In this document: in pieces, positions 45,903 through 59,000 of the stretch | How positions within the stretch are numbered: the first letter of the stretch is position 1 | How the letters are laid out: each line of letters begins with the position of its first letter | NCBI GenBank assembly: GCA_027924585.1 | Contig: BSBM01000068.1 | Span: 13,200,001 to 13,264,000 of the forward strand | Reading direction: 5' to 3' | Length of the DNA stretch: 64,000 nt | DNA from: Larix kaempferi | Taxonomy: Eukaryota; Streptophyta; Pinopsida; Pinales; Pinaceae | Position numbers and translations under genes: made by a program | The notes under the pieces: model-generated | The model's database searches: none | Told to the model about the DNA's origin: nothing | The model's input: the letters and a program-made list of their open reading frames with translations, nothing else

Positions 45903-46109
45903 TACACACCATGTTGTATTCGATACTAAACTTGCTATAACCTTACGTTATTTGATGTCATAATACACGTATTTTCAAAGTGTAGGTTTGCACCTCAAGG
46001 GATTTGATCCCTCTCAGCGCATGGTAGATCCAGAGTTTAGATGGATCTAGGATGGTTGCAGTCCGGGGCAGTCACATTTATTTTTTAGATGATCATGATT
46101 ATGTATAAG

Positions 46110-46533
46110 AAGTATGTAAAATGTAACTTCAATAGTTCAATGAAAAATAGGTGAATAACAATGTTGAATGATGACACGTGTGAATAGTAAGAAAGTAAGA
46201 GGATGTGTATAATCAATGGGAAATAGATTATTTGCAAATGCTACCGGTCACATAGCTGCAAATTCTATTGATGTATTATCATCATTTTGAATTTACTCTG
46301 TTGGGGCTATCTCAACATTTCTTGCATCATATTAAGTATGTAAAAGGTACCTTCAATAGTTAAATGTTGAATGATGAAACATGTGAACAGTAAGAAAGTA
46401 AGAGGATGTGTATAATCAATGAGTAATAGGTTATCTTCAAATTCTACTGGTAGCATATCTGCAAATGCTATCGATATATTACCCTTATTTTGAATTTATT
46501 TTGATGGGGCTATCTAAACATTTCTTGCATCAT
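46110..46533. repeat. Direct duplication, about 200-225 bp
   Basis: 46110-46330 and 46334-46533 share AAGTATGTAAAA, GTAAGAAAGTAAGAGGATGT, TATAATCAATG and GGGGCTATCT.AACATTTCTT, with small indels. No coding content. Confidence 0.8.
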
Positions 46534-46929
46534 TATCCGATCTAATAGTTACATGTTCAACTCTAACATAAATATCAAAATCTATCATTCTGTATTCTTA
46601 TTGCTGGTCAAATTCCATTTATTGTGATCATTTTTGGAAAAATGCTCTTTGTTTCTCATAATTTATTTTTCTCTCTTCCTTCTTTTGGTCAAGTGTCATT
46701 TGTTGTGATTGAGTTTGTCATCGTGCTCTTTGTTGTTCATTTTTTTTCCTTCTTTGTTCTTCCTTTTTTTCATTAGTGATATATGCTAACTTCTTTCTAT
46801 GTCACCTAACATGTTCTCATGTCTATCTTCTTACTTCCTAAACATGCAAATCATCCATATCTCCATGTTATGAGAAGAAACGTTAACATGAATTACTGTA
46901 CCACAATCAAGCACCCTAGTTAATTTTAT

Positions 46930-47527
46930 TAAATAAGATAAAACTGAAATATATGCATTGTACTGAATTACGAATCATAGTCAATTGATTTGAATTGGAT
47001 AACACTGAAATCAATGCACTATACTCAATCAAGAGCCATAGTCTATTGAATTGAATTAGACAACACTGAAATCAATGCACTGTACTCAATAAAAATCCAT
47101 AATCAATTGAATTGGATTGAATAACACCGAAATGAATGCACAGTACTCAATCAAGAACCATAGTCAATTGAATTGAATTATATCATACTGAAATCAATGC
47201 ACTGTAATCAATCAAGATCCATAGTCAATTGAATTGAATCGGATAACACTGAAATCAATGCATTGTACTCAATTAAGAACCATAGTCAATTGAATTGAAT
47301 TGGATAACACTGAAATCAATACATTGTACCCAATCAAGAGAGAAAGTCAATTGAATTGAATCGGGCAACACTGAAATCAATGCACTATACTCAATCAAGA
47401 GCCATAGTCAATTGAAATTAATTGGATAACATTGAAATCAATGCATTTTACTCAATCAAGAACCATAGTCAACTGAATTAAATCATATAACACGGAAATC
47501 AATGCACTGTACTTAAACAAGAGCCAT
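46930..47527. repeat. About 61-bp tandem repeat, roughly ten copies
   Basis: Each unit reads approximately CAATCAAGAGCCATAGTCAA, TTGAATTGAATTGGATAACA, CTGAAATCAATGCACTGTACT. Copies diverge by several bases each. AT-rich minisatellite. Confidence 0.9.
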
Positions 47528-47689
47528 AATATTATTGTGGACAAATGTTATTAACCATAATATTGTCGACTAATAAATTATTATTATTGACCCTATAATC
47601 TTAATATTATTAACCCTCTTAGTAGCAACTAATATTATTAACATTAATGTTATATATATATTTAACTGTAACCATATTATTAACATTTT

Positions 47690-47800
47690 TAACTCAATTC
47701 CATTACAATCCATATCTAAATACATTCTTAACTCACTCCTATTACAATACATAACTAAATACATGCTTAACTCACTCCTACTAAAATCCATTACTAAATA
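47690..47800. repeat. About 35-bp tandem repeat, three copies
   Basis: Units of TTAACTCACTCCTATTACAA plus TCCATAACTAAATACA type. Short AT-rich array. Confidence 0.7.
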
Positions 47801-47974
47801 ATTTTATTTCACTCTTAACTACCTCCTATAAACATCCATAATTTTAGTATATTTTGTTGTAACTCTTCCAAAATAAATGGAATGATTCAACCCTCCAATC
47901 CATCTAAAGAACATTATAGTATAACTATATTTCCATCTTATCTATCTTTGTTTGAATTTTTGTAATTTCCATTT

Positions 47975-49010
47975 AGATTGAGTACATAATAATATAGAAA
48001 GTAAAGTAAAAATAAATATTTTTTACAATTTTTTGTTTGTTTGTTTGCTCGAGTCTCCCTGACTTGCAGGAGTGGATTGTGGTCTGAGAAACCACGAACT
48101 AGGGGCATCTAAGCCGTCAAAATCACCCAGGGATCCCCAGCCTCAACTTGACTGGATTTTTGGGTGTCGCCTCCCAACTAAGTCACCCCTAAGGGGAATT
48201 AAACTCGGGTTGCCTTCTCATGAGACCCACACATTAACCGAGTGAGCTAGCTGGAAGTGAAATTTTTTACAAAGGTTATTATCACGTTAAAGAAAACTTT
48301 TTAGTGAGAATGTGCCTTTAAAGAAACAATTACCCAATCCATACTAGACAATTACCCAATATGTACAAGAATCACTTGCTATAAATCTTAATTTAGCAAC
48401 TTAATAGCATATGCAAACCTTTTTCTAAATGACTAAAATTAACTTAAAAAATAAATGAGAATTATTACTATGCATTGAACAATTAAACTTTTCTTTAAAT
48501 ATTTTTGTTTAGACTATTAAAGTACTTCTCGGCACACAATATTACATTTGAAATGGTGTAATTTTTTTATTATATATTTTTAAATTTAAACCGACATCAA
48601 TTTAATTACTCTTTTAATTTATTTTAAAGTTTATTTTTTATTTTTTTATCTCTCTTTTTTTAATCTTTTTATAACTTTCATTTAAATAAATTGAGTAAAG
48701 AATAATATACAATGGAAAAGCAAAAATAAATAATTTTTACAAAGGTTAATATCATGTTCAAGAAATCCTTTTAGTGAGAATGTGCCTTTAAACCCAATCC
48801 ATATGAAAAGCACCCGCTACTAAACAATTACCCAATTACCCAATACCTATGGCAAGCACTTGCTATAGATCTTATTTTAGCAACTTAAAGAATAATATAC
48901 AAAGGAAAAGTAAAAATAAATAATTTTTACAAAGGTTAATATCACGTTGAGAATGTGCCTTTAAAGAAACAATTACCCAATCCATACAAGAAATACAAAA
49001 AAAATTTAAA
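47975..49010. repeat. Three degenerate direct copies of an AT-rich unit, one holding a SINE
   Basis: Copies begin near 47990, 48700 and 48890 with GTAAAGTAAAAATAAATA.TTTTTACAA, then AGGTTA.TATCACGTT, GAGAATGTGCCTTTAAA and CAATTACCCAATCCATA. The first copy is split by the SINE at 48029-48261; the others are uninterrupted at the same place. Confidence 0.75.
48029..48261 (-). mobile_element. tRNA-derived SINE
   Basis: Minus strand: starts CCAGCTAGCTCACTCGGTTA (a box A of tRNA type), has a box-B-like GAGTTTAATTCCCC about 50 nt on, and ends in a CAAACAAACAAACAAAAAA tail. It is flanked by a perfect 11-bp duplication ATTTTTTACAA (48018-48028 and 48262-48272). Two related copies of the surrounding repeat lack the insert. 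Length about 230 bp is usual for plant SINEs. It would rely on LINE enzymes such as those once encoded at 52457-55870. Confidence 0.85.
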
Positions 49011-50879
49011 TGACAAAAATTAACTTAAGAAATTATTAAATTCTAATTATTCAGAATTTGATTTATTAAAGAAAAGTTTAATTGTTAAATGCCTACTAAT
49101 AATTCTTTTGTATACGATAGTTATAAATGAGAGTTGGTGTAAAAGTTTTTTATATATTCTTGAATTTAAGTTGACATCAATTTTATTTTTATTTTTTTGT
49201 GCATAACACTACATTACATGACAACATCTCCCCGTACTAGAATTTTTTTTTTTAATTAAGCCAACATAAATATATATTTTTTAATTTAATTTAATTTAAT
49301 TTTATTGGTGTGCATAACACTACATTACGTGAAAACATCTTCCCCATACTGGGCTATATAGCTCCTCTTGGCACAATTATTTAAATAATTCCCATGGGGC
49401 AATTAGTCTAGTGTGCTTATCAACACTCATCCACCAATCAACATCTTCACAATAAAAACTAATACTTTCCCTAGGAGTTCTTTTTATATTTCTTCATCTT
49501 CCTAAAAAATTTCATAGTATTTGATCTCTATCTTCCTTTCCACTAAACAAAGGTATTGTAATATTTTTAAACTGGGGTCTAACCAAAACCCTCAACTTCC
49601 AACCTTAATATATTCACAATAATGATCTAAAGTGACTAATGTGATTATTCCAACATAGTATCGGGATTTTTCTCTTTCCAAAATATTTTCAATCACCTCA
49701 ATTGAAATTTTCATTCAAATGTTATGTTGATTTCAACATAACATTCATTTTAAAACCCTAATTTGAATTCTGTCTTTCTGGTTGACCTTCCACTTGAGGT
49801 AACTCTAAATTTTTTGCCTTTCTAAATTTTAAATTTCAGCATAGTATCCTGATATGTCTTCTCTACAATTTTACAAATTTGACCAAATTATGATGGACCC
49901 TAAGAAGGTTATATAACTTTTCCAAAACATGTTAATCTCATCCCTTTCAAGAGAGAGAAATCGTACGACCTACCACATTTTTAATTTTCAAACAAGATTA
50001 TGAAATTTTTACCTTAAATACTACGTTCCATATACTCTCCAATGTAACTAGTGGCACTCAATTTGGATCTTACAAGCTTCAAATATGATAGTTTTACCTA
50101 GAACACCTATTTGGGAAGTCTAGTTTTTGGATTAGTCAAAAACCTTAAATTCCACAAACCATATCTTCGAATTTATAGTGAACCATAATCCAAAATGTTT
50201 ACAAGTACTTGGATATGTATCCTCAATACTCTAAAAATTTCAATGTATGAAATTCCCTAAAAAAATTATAGGGAAAAATGAAAAGATAAACTCGTTTTTA
50301 GGAATCCAAGCCAATGCCCATATTCTCTTATACCAAATGTTATGAAACAAATATTTATGATAAAATAATATACTATAGATACACACCATGTAGCTCAATG
50401 ATAACATAATATACTAGAGATACACACCATGTAGCTCAAATGTAAACATTGAGCACAACTCCAAAGTAGACAAGAGAGATTATTTACACAATACCCCCTT
50501 AAATAATAAGAGAACCTCCTCCAAATACCATAATACATTCATATGTCAATTCATACATTCCCCTCAACAATGACTGCATGAGCTCTATATATGTCATATT
50601 CACTCATTGCACATGTGAGCCCTTCATTAGGTTGGCCACTATTAGATATGCATTTACTTCATTACATATACATTTCACCTCATATATGCCTCCCTTGAGG
50701 TCATATCATACATATTTAACCCCATATATTCCCCCCTTGGGTCATTACAATCTAGAACATAAAAGATAAATTATTGTAATGCATATTTATTAATATTGCA
50801 TAATTTATGGATGCATTGAGAATCAGTTGAAGTCGAAAAAAAAAACTGTTATGAAAACCCTTGTTTTAGATCCTTGTAA
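49011..50879. other. Intergenic, AT-rich; nothing recognised as a gene
   Basis: Contains two direct short repeats: GTGCATAACACTACATTAC (about 49199 and 49309), and ACTA.AGATACACACCATGTA followed by GCTCAA (about 50373 and 50410). No coding frame beyond about 63 codons and no element ends were found. Confidence 0.35.
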
Positions 50880-53800
50880 CCCTTGTCCTCCCTTTGCTGA
50901 TGTCGTCCCATCCAGGGCGTGGATTATCCCATGGACACCCTGGTGGGAGGAGCGGGAGACCCCTCTATGGCGTCCTCTGAAGCAGCTCTAATACCCCCGC
51001 ATACTACCCTTGCTGTCACTCTCAAGAACGGATCGAAGGATATTCCCCTATTTGGGCCTGAAGCTCCCCCTAACTCATCCTCTAAAACCGTAGCGAATGG
51101 GTCCATTCTGGATCTGCCTAGCACCCGTACTTCCATCGCTAAGACAACATAACAACCTTGCATCAACCTCCCGGGAGAAAGGATTAACTCAAGGGCTCAA
51201 AAAATGAAAGATCACGCCCTTATTGGCAAATTTATTGGAGTTTGGCCTACTGAGCAGGCCCTAAAAGGATGGATCATAACCAAATGGAAACCCAAAGCCC
51301 ACTTCGATCTCCAACTGGGATCAAAGGGGTTCTTCACCATCATCTTTCATCGGTTGGAGGACAAAACTTGAGTAGAGGAAGAAGGACCATACTTCTTCAA
51401 CTCTGCAGGTCTGTACCTTTGTAACTAGACAAAAATATTCAACCCGGACAAGGAAGACTTCACATGGGACCCGGTGTGGATATGCATGTATTCCTTTCCC
51501 TAGGAGTACTGGGATGAAGAGACTCTCATCGGCATAGACAACTCCCTTGGTAGCTATGTTAGATCAGTTGAGCAGACAAGAATCAGTAAGTACACTTCTT
51601 ACGCTCGTATCTGTGTTTACATGCATATTGCTCAGGCCCTTCCTGACTCCATCAACCTCATGCACGAATAATGTGAATGGATCCAAGCCTTAGACTATGA
51701 GCATGTCCCCTTCTGATGCCGTAAATGTCATGAGCATGGGCATCTATACTGGGACTGTCCCCGAAATTAGTTCACCCCAAATGATACCTCAATAAAAGTT
51801 ATAGATGAAGAAGGCTTTCAAAAAATCGGCAAGAAAAAGCACCATGTCCGTAAGGCCCCTACTCCACCAGAGGACAAAGCCTCATATAGACCCGCCACCA
51901 GCAACAACTTTGCATTACTTGAAGAGACCCTGGGGAATCCATCAGAAAAATATTTACCTAGTGAAACCATCCCCAACCTCTTGCACTCAGAACCCCAAAC
52001 AAGCCAATGCTCGATGCCAATGGAGGAACACTCATCTCCAACTAGGGAGGAACCCCCAGTATCTTCAAAGATAGCTGAAAATTAGGAGATGGCTCCGCCT
52101 GCCCAAAAGAGCACCACAGGCCCAAAAATTTTGATGGATGAGGAAATGGATGAGATTGAGCTAGGAGACCTTGATCTCTTAGGCCTAGAGGATGCCTGTA
52201 CCAAGAAATCTTATAGTTCCATTCCTCTACGTCAGATCCAACTCTTAAAAGAAGCTCTAGCACATGCTAAGGGGAAAAACAAACTTGGTGTCCTCAACAT
52301 TCCTCAAAAAGACAAGCATAGAGCTCTAAACGACAGAAAGAAGTGAGGGCGTAAAATAGATCTCCAGAGAGTCAGTATACTTGGCACCAGGCTAGTTGAA
52401 TCTGGCCAATATGCGTAGTTAACGAAATTTTTCACCTCCCTCTCCCATGTTTCTCAATGAAGCTTATATCCTGGAATGTGAGAGGCATAAACGATACCTC
52501 CAAGCATAAGATGTTGAAAAGAAAAATTTCACAAGACCTTCCCACTGTCCTCGTTTTGCAAGAAACCAAGTGCTCCACCCTCACTATTCAAAACCTCATG
52601 GCCAAACTATGGAAAGGAAGCTGCTGTATAGCCACCGACACTGTCGGAGCTTTGGGTGTCCTATCCATTGCCTAGAATCCCGCCCTCATCACCCTTGGGG
52701 ACATCTCCTCCACTGCACATTCCCTCTCTTCCTCCTTCCACCTCTTAGGTACTAGCTTCCATGGCATTCTTCTCAACGTCTATGGACCCCAGGTTGCGTC
52801 CGTCAAACTCTCGCTCCTTGACTACCTACTCTGGTGCAACTCTCAGCACCTCAATTCTCCTCTCATTCTTGGTGGCGAATTTAACATGATTACCTTCCTC
52901 AGGGAGAAGAAAGGTGACATAAATATTCTCACCAATGAGGACACAGGCCTCAAAAACTTCAACACCTGTAATCTAGTGGATCTCAACACTTCTCATGTTT
53001 TTTCTACTTGGAGTTACCGTCAAGGAGTTGAGAAACGAATAGCAAAGAGGCTGGATCACTTCATTGTCTCTGAAGGATTAATCAATGCAAGGCATCTCTT
53101 AACCGTTGAGGTCCTTCTGGCTGCAGGTCGGACAATTGGCCTATATCTCTTTCCTGGCAATGTGCTGGTACAAAAATCCTAAGGCCCTTCCATTTTGAAA
53201 ATTTTTGGTTGACCCAATTGAACTTTCGAGACACTATCAATGCTTGGTGGTCGGGGATTCAGGTAAAGGTCCGTTCTAAAATGGAAATCATGCAATAGAA
53301 GCTTAAAATTCTTAAAGACAAGCTCAGAAGTTGGAACCATCACACCTTCGGCAACATCTTCCAAGCCAAGAGAAACCTAGAGAAAGAGCTGGAGGGGGTC
53401 CAACAGACCATCACGACTCAAGGCATTTCATATGCTCATAAAACCAAGGAAAAAGACCTAATGAACCAGCTGGACAAACGGTGTGAGAGAAGGAAGAGAT
53501 CCTATGGAAACAAAAATCTCGTGCGCAATGGTTAAAAGAGGGGGAATGCAACATTGCTTTCTTCCATCGCACCACCATTCAACACCCCATGACCAACCGC
53601 ATTTCCTCCCTTAAAGATGAAAAAAACACTCACCTTGAAGATCACGAGGACATTAAGAAAGAGGTGGTTTGCTTCTACAAAGTTCTTCTCATTGAGACCA
53701 TCCCCTCCAGGGCTCAATCCATAGAGCAGGTCACTACTTAAATTCCAAAAATCCTAAATGCAAACCACAATGCCACCCTGATGAAGCTTATCTCCCTCCA

Positions 53801-55870
53801 AGAAGTGGAATCATCGGTCAACCTGATGGCGAAAGGCACTTCTCCGAGGCCTGATGGCTTCACCATCAATTTCTTTCACTTATGATGGGATCTTCTAAAT
53901 AAAGAAGCATTGGAGCTAGTGGAGGAATCTAGATAAAAGAGATGGGTATTGCCCTCAATGCTACCTTCATCACTCTTATACCTAAGGAGAAAGGCACTAC
54001 CCAGCCTGGTAAGTTCAGGCCAATATCTCTCTGCAATGTCATCTACAAAATTATCACTAAATTTATTGCTAATAGGCTCAAGCCCCTCCTTCGTCTTCTT
54101 ATCTCCCCTGAGAAGACTAGTTATGTTGAAGGGCACCAGATCCTGGATGGCATCATCCTTGCCCACGAATTCACTCATTCTCTGAAATTCACCAAAGCCC
54201 CCGACATGCTCATTAAGCTAGATATTTCCAAGGCCTTTGACAAACTTAGCTAGGAGTTCATTGAAAAAATGCTTCTTGCTTTTGGTTTCAGCCAGGATTG
54301 GACTCACTGGATCTTAGCCCTTACCTCCTCAAATTTTTTCTCCATTCTCGTCAACGGTTCTCCCTATACCACTTTCTCCCCCTCTAGAGGCATCCGTCAA
54401 GGAGATTTGTTCTCCCCGTTTCTCTTCATCCTAATGGCTGAAGGTCTGGGCCATCTAATTCATGCTGAGGTGAACGCAGGTCACATCAAAGGCCTCTCCC
54501 TTCATGGCAGTCCCCCCATTTCCTACCAACAATTCATGGATGACAACCTTCTCTTTGGACAAGAAGATCCTCCAAACTTTTTTGGATGCCTCTAGAACCA
54601 CCATCAATCTCGACAAATCCCAAATATTCTTCTTCAACACTGATTTCATCTATCAGCGCAATATTTCTCGCATCCTTGGATTTACGACCTCCTCCCTCCC
54701 TTCCAAATACTTAGGGGAGCCTCTCACTGATTCTGTCATCAAACATGACTCTTGGAGAGATATTCTGGACAAACTTGAGAATAAAATCACCTCTTGTATC
54801 TTCCGTCCTTTAAACTTGTCCAGTAGGTTAAATCTTCTCAAGTCTGTTCTCCAGTCTATGCCGCTTTATCTCTTTTTAGTCCTGGATGCCCCCAAATGGG
54901 TCCTCAAGTGCATCAGAAATATGCAACATACGTTTCTCTGGGGAGGGGACAACAACCACCACAAGTGGGCCCTTGTCAACTGGCGGACTGTGTGCATGCC
55001 TAAGAGGGAAGGTGGGTTTGGAATTCAGGATCCGGAAACAAACAATGAGATTCTCTAGTCCAAAATTTGGTCGAATTAGGTCTCCAAAAATGCTCCTCCA
55101 TGGGCCAAACTTTGGAACCTCAAATATGCTACTGGTTGGTCAAACCCCCTGCTCATTCACTATGACCTAAACTTGCCTGGTTCTCTTATGTGGAGAGCAG
55201 CTAACTGTCAAAGATCGCTAATCAAACAACACAGTTTTTGGGAACTTGGGGAGGGCACCCAAGCGAACTTTTGGTTTGACTCATGGAAACAAATGCCCAT
55301 CCTTTGTAATCAAAACAACTCCCCTGAGCTTTATATCTTCATGCAGAACAAAGGGAATTTAACGGTGCAAAAATTTTGGACGAGCACTGCAAATTTGCTC
55401 TTTAGAAGCTGGACGGTTCCCACGACCTGGGGCTTCACTGGGTAGGAAGAGGATCTCTGGAAGGAATTACAAAAAAGGAAAATCCATGTCACTTCTGGAC
55501 CTGACATCATCAGATGGGGGTACAAACCCGAAGGGTACATTCACCACTAAGGAAGCTTATCACCTCAGAATTCTCCACCCGAACGCGAATCCGGATCCTC
55601 TTTGGGGAAGAATTTGGGGCTCAGACCTTTGGCCCGAAATCTTGACCTTCTTATGGTTGCTTTCTCATCGTAAGATCCTTACGTGGGATAATATGCTAAA
55701 AAGAGGCTTCCAGGGACCGTCCACATGTGTCATGTGTGGGGCCCATGAAGAAACTATTGACCATCTCCTTGATGCCTGTGACATAGATAATGATCTATGG
55801 AACATGGTTACTTCTAGATGCAGAAGATCCAACAGAGATGAAGAAAACATTGTTCTCACGTTGCAGCAGT
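50880..55870 (+). mobile_element. L1-like LINE (non-LTR retrotransposon), decayed, 3' end lost
   Basis: Clearly richer in G+C than its flanks. ORF1 has a zinc knuckle; ORF2 has endonuclease, RT and a zf-RVT-type C-terminus. Many stops and several frameshifts. There is no poly(A) tail: the sequence switches to Gypsy chromodomain at about 55870. The 5' end is set by composition only. Confidence 0.85.
50919..52345 (+). pseudogene. LINE ORF1 (DUF4283-like RNA-binding protein with zinc knuckle)
   Basis: An ATG near 50919 opens MDYPMDTLVGGAGDPSM. After a TAA at 51150-51152 the same trend continues with LIGKFIGVWPTEQALKGWI and KGFFTIIFHRLEDK, typical of the DUF4283 domain in plant L1 ORF1 proteins. 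Several stops follow. CRKCHEHGHLYWDC, a CX2CX4HX4C knuckle, lies near 51720-51765. The tail (52089-52346) has acidic and Lys-rich stretches. It would coat LINE RNA; broken here. Confidence 0.75.
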
Positions 55871-55883
55871 GGGAAGCTAGGTA
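52457..55883 (+). pseudogene. LINE ORF2 (endonuclease and reverse transcriptase)
   Basis: Starts MKLISWNVRGIND, the first motif of AP-type endonucleases. Then VLQETKCS, a stop, NVYGPQ, LGGEFNMI (usually GDFN) and KRLDHFIVS. The expected SDH motif region is frameshifted. A linker with QWLKEGECNIAFFHRT leads to RT: FITLIPKEKG, KFRPISLCNVIYKIITK, KLDISKAFDKLS then TAG for the usual Trp, GIRQGDLFSPFLFILMAEGL, and FMDDNLLFG at the FADD motif. The C-terminal CVMCGAHEETIDHLL (zf-RVT) is at about 55727-55775. It would copy LINE and SINE RNA at nicked DNA. Confidence 0.85.
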
Positions 55884-56030
55884 AAGGTGCAATGGAAGCA
55901 CCTTAGCCTTGATGAAGCTACTTGGGAGCTGGAAAGTAATATGCGGGCAACATATCCAATTCTGTTCCATGAGGAACTTGATGACGAATAAGCAACATCG
56001 AGGATGATGTTGAGCTTAAGAGGGGGTGTT
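55871..56030 (+). pseudogene. Gypsy D remnant: chromodomain end of pol and polypurine tract
   Basis: From 55882 the frame VKVQWKHLSLDEATWELESN, then MRATYPILFHEELDDE and a TAA, matches the C chromodomain (16031-15930). TAG precedes it in both. A purine-rich AAGAGGGGG tract lies at 56018-56026, just before the LTR start. Everything upstream in this element copy is missing and is replaced by LINE sequence. Confidence 0.8.
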
Positions 56031-59000
56031 TGTAACATACCCTTTAAGCTGGAAAACATTTTGTGTTAAGAAAAATTATGATAACTTTTATTGTAAAGTT
56101 TATATTGGACAGGTGTCCAAGGATGACTGTAATTTGCACAATATATTATTATTTAATAAATAAAATAGGAGACAAACACCTAAGAGGACTATTGAAAGAG
56201 TGGTTACTGATCCACTAGGTGGAATGGAATCTGGGGTAGAAGGCAATGGACAAGTGGCAACATCATGATGCAACTAACTAGCTGTTGGTATGGGACAACT
56301 CCCTTGAAATGTGGTCATAGTGCCTTGAAAGATGGGACTAGAGCTTGAGGCTCATTTATTCCAAACTGACCACTAAAATACCTAGGCAGTCTATATAATA
56401 GCCATCAAATATTGAACTGAGGTTCATCACTTTTCCTGACGAGGAAATTTACCTTGGGGTTTTGTTGTGTTTGCACCCAAGAGATTTGATGAGGGGATAT
56501 GCTGTTGTTGATCATGTTGTGATTCTGCCAAACTCTTATTGAGTTTAGGAGGTTGATGCTGAGTGGAGAAGGCATTTTATTTCAGGAGGTTGATACCGAG
56601 TGGAGAAGGTATTTTGAGTGTCTTGCTTCTATACAGATTCCACTCATTTACTGGATCAGTAATCAGGATCGGGGGTTCATTAGAAGTCAGCAGTTGAGCT
56701 GCTTCTTCTGAAGTAGGTTGGGAGGAACAGGCCTCCTTGGGTGTTTGTCGTCCCTATCGTTGGTTACAGGTTCTATTGTCTTATCTATTTTATTTTTAAG
56801 TTCTATTATCTATTTTGCATATTACAGTTTTGTTGTTTATTTGACTTTCATTGTTTATTTTATAAGTTATTTCAGTTCCTGTGTAAATTAACTATTCTGT
56901 ATAAATTGATTTGATTGAGTAAAAATAGTTTCTGTATTTTTCCCCATGCAAAAAGGAACAGCATCGTACTCCAGTACAGAAACAGATTAAGATAGATAAA
57001 ATATGATAGGAGAACCGCCATGGTGATGGAAGTACTATTTTATATGTTCTGTTAAATTATCTGCTGATATTAATTAGCATTATTTACTGTATTTTATTCA
57101 CAGTACTATTCTTATTTCCATTCTTTCCATAAAAATGGCAAATCTATTTCATAGAAATAATAGAGTTTATATTAGATAAAGAAATCATTTCTGTTCTTTC
57201 CATTTTGTTTTCCAAATGTTTATTTTCAAAGAATAACTATAGTGTGTTGTTGTTATCATTATTGTATTTATAGGACAAATAGACAAACAAGAAGAAATAT
57301 ATTACCAACTTAGGGTTTGTAATTTTACATTTAATTCTTTTCAAAGTTTACTATTACTACTATTACTGCACACACAGAGCAGATAAGAAAACAAAGTCCC
57401 TTATCACAAACCTACGGTTTAATATTTTCTTTTACATGCACTTATAACCATAAACACACAAATGCAATTCTATTACAAAATCGAGCTAGATGAACAAGCT
57501 CCCTGTCATTTCTTTATTGTACTAACATAGATATACTAAACACATTTTACATCAAAATCATTACTGTAGATCGAACTTATTGATTTCAAATATCAATTCA
57601 AAGTTTAAGACATTACAATGACTGTAGGAGCAAAGTCAAACAGAAAACACAAATTCTATTTGATGCCGAACGTATCAATAGTCATTATCATTCCATACAT
57701 TCTAAACTTAAGCAAAAACCCTAAGTCCTGACAGGTTTATAGTTGTACTACTTAAAACATTCACACAGTTGAAGATGAGGCATTTGGTCGAAGCCTGTCA
57801 CATATTTTCAACACATAACCATCGACTTAATAAACAGTAGCAGCGTTTTTATTTATACACACTTTACATAGGATTTCCTTTTAAACATTCATAAGCATAT
57901 AAGTCCAGAACGAAGCACAATAGTATAGGTACGATTAAAACCTAGATTATGCAAACATTGCCAGTTTACACACAAACTGTTTAAACACGATTTATTTCCA
58001 TTTCTTGAATCAACGAGTGACAAGTTTCATACACGGGCCAAGCCCCGACACTACAAACACAAAACAGTCACGGCCACTTAAGTTTGGAAAAAAGACATTA
58101 TATTATCATCTCAATAGAGTCTGAAAAACTCACTTAAAACAAAGGAATGTTGCCAAGTTAGAACCCCAGAACTCAAACCCTATACAAATATCAACTATTA
58201 CATCGACTCTACAAACTAAGAAAACAACCCAGGGTTTACAACCATGATTTCCAGTTTTGGCGATACAAATGTTGCCATGATTTCTGCCAGGAGAACCTAC
58301 GAGGGTTTTCCACCGGGCTTACCATTTTATTTCATTACTATCCATTGTCACCGAACTCCATTGCCACCAAACCCAGAGCTTTGAATACCGAACAATGGCA
58401 TTACCTGGCACAAAAACTACAAACGGTTATAACAATTCTAGGATGAAGGTTATACAAAAACCAACTATAACATTAATCAACAGTACTCATAAAACATTCA
58501 ATATTACCTTCATGAAGTAGAACATTTGCTGGGCGACGCTCCAAATCTCAAGTCAGTTGGCCAATAGTAGCAACAATCACCAGACATAGGTAATAGCGTT
58601 GGATATCACTTATAAATGCCGAGGCACGTTGAAACCCCACACAAGCCACCAGCTTCCAAACAAAGCTAAATAGTGCTGAGACCTAAAACAACCATGGCAT
58701 ATGGTTGATTTCTCAATAAATCAATCTTTCATATTAAAAACCTCAACAGGTTTTACGATAAAAAACATATCAAATACAAGCACTAAGTTGTCAACCCTTG
58801 CATCCATCACTGTACAAATAACTGTATAGTTCAACTCCTCATTTCTTCATAAGTCACGGGTTCAAAACCCTGGCCTCACCTCTCAAAACGCATAACAGAA
58901 AGACCTACAAACCCTTGGCCTGTCGGCCAGTTGCAGAGCCAAAACCCCCTGTTGCCAAAACTCACAATAAACACGATGATCGAAACAAGGTAGGGTTTAA

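Noticed and set aside
45976-46060. GGGATTTGATCCC as a tRNA box B
   Set aside because: Palindromic and without a matching box A or tail; not enough for a SINE or tRNA call.
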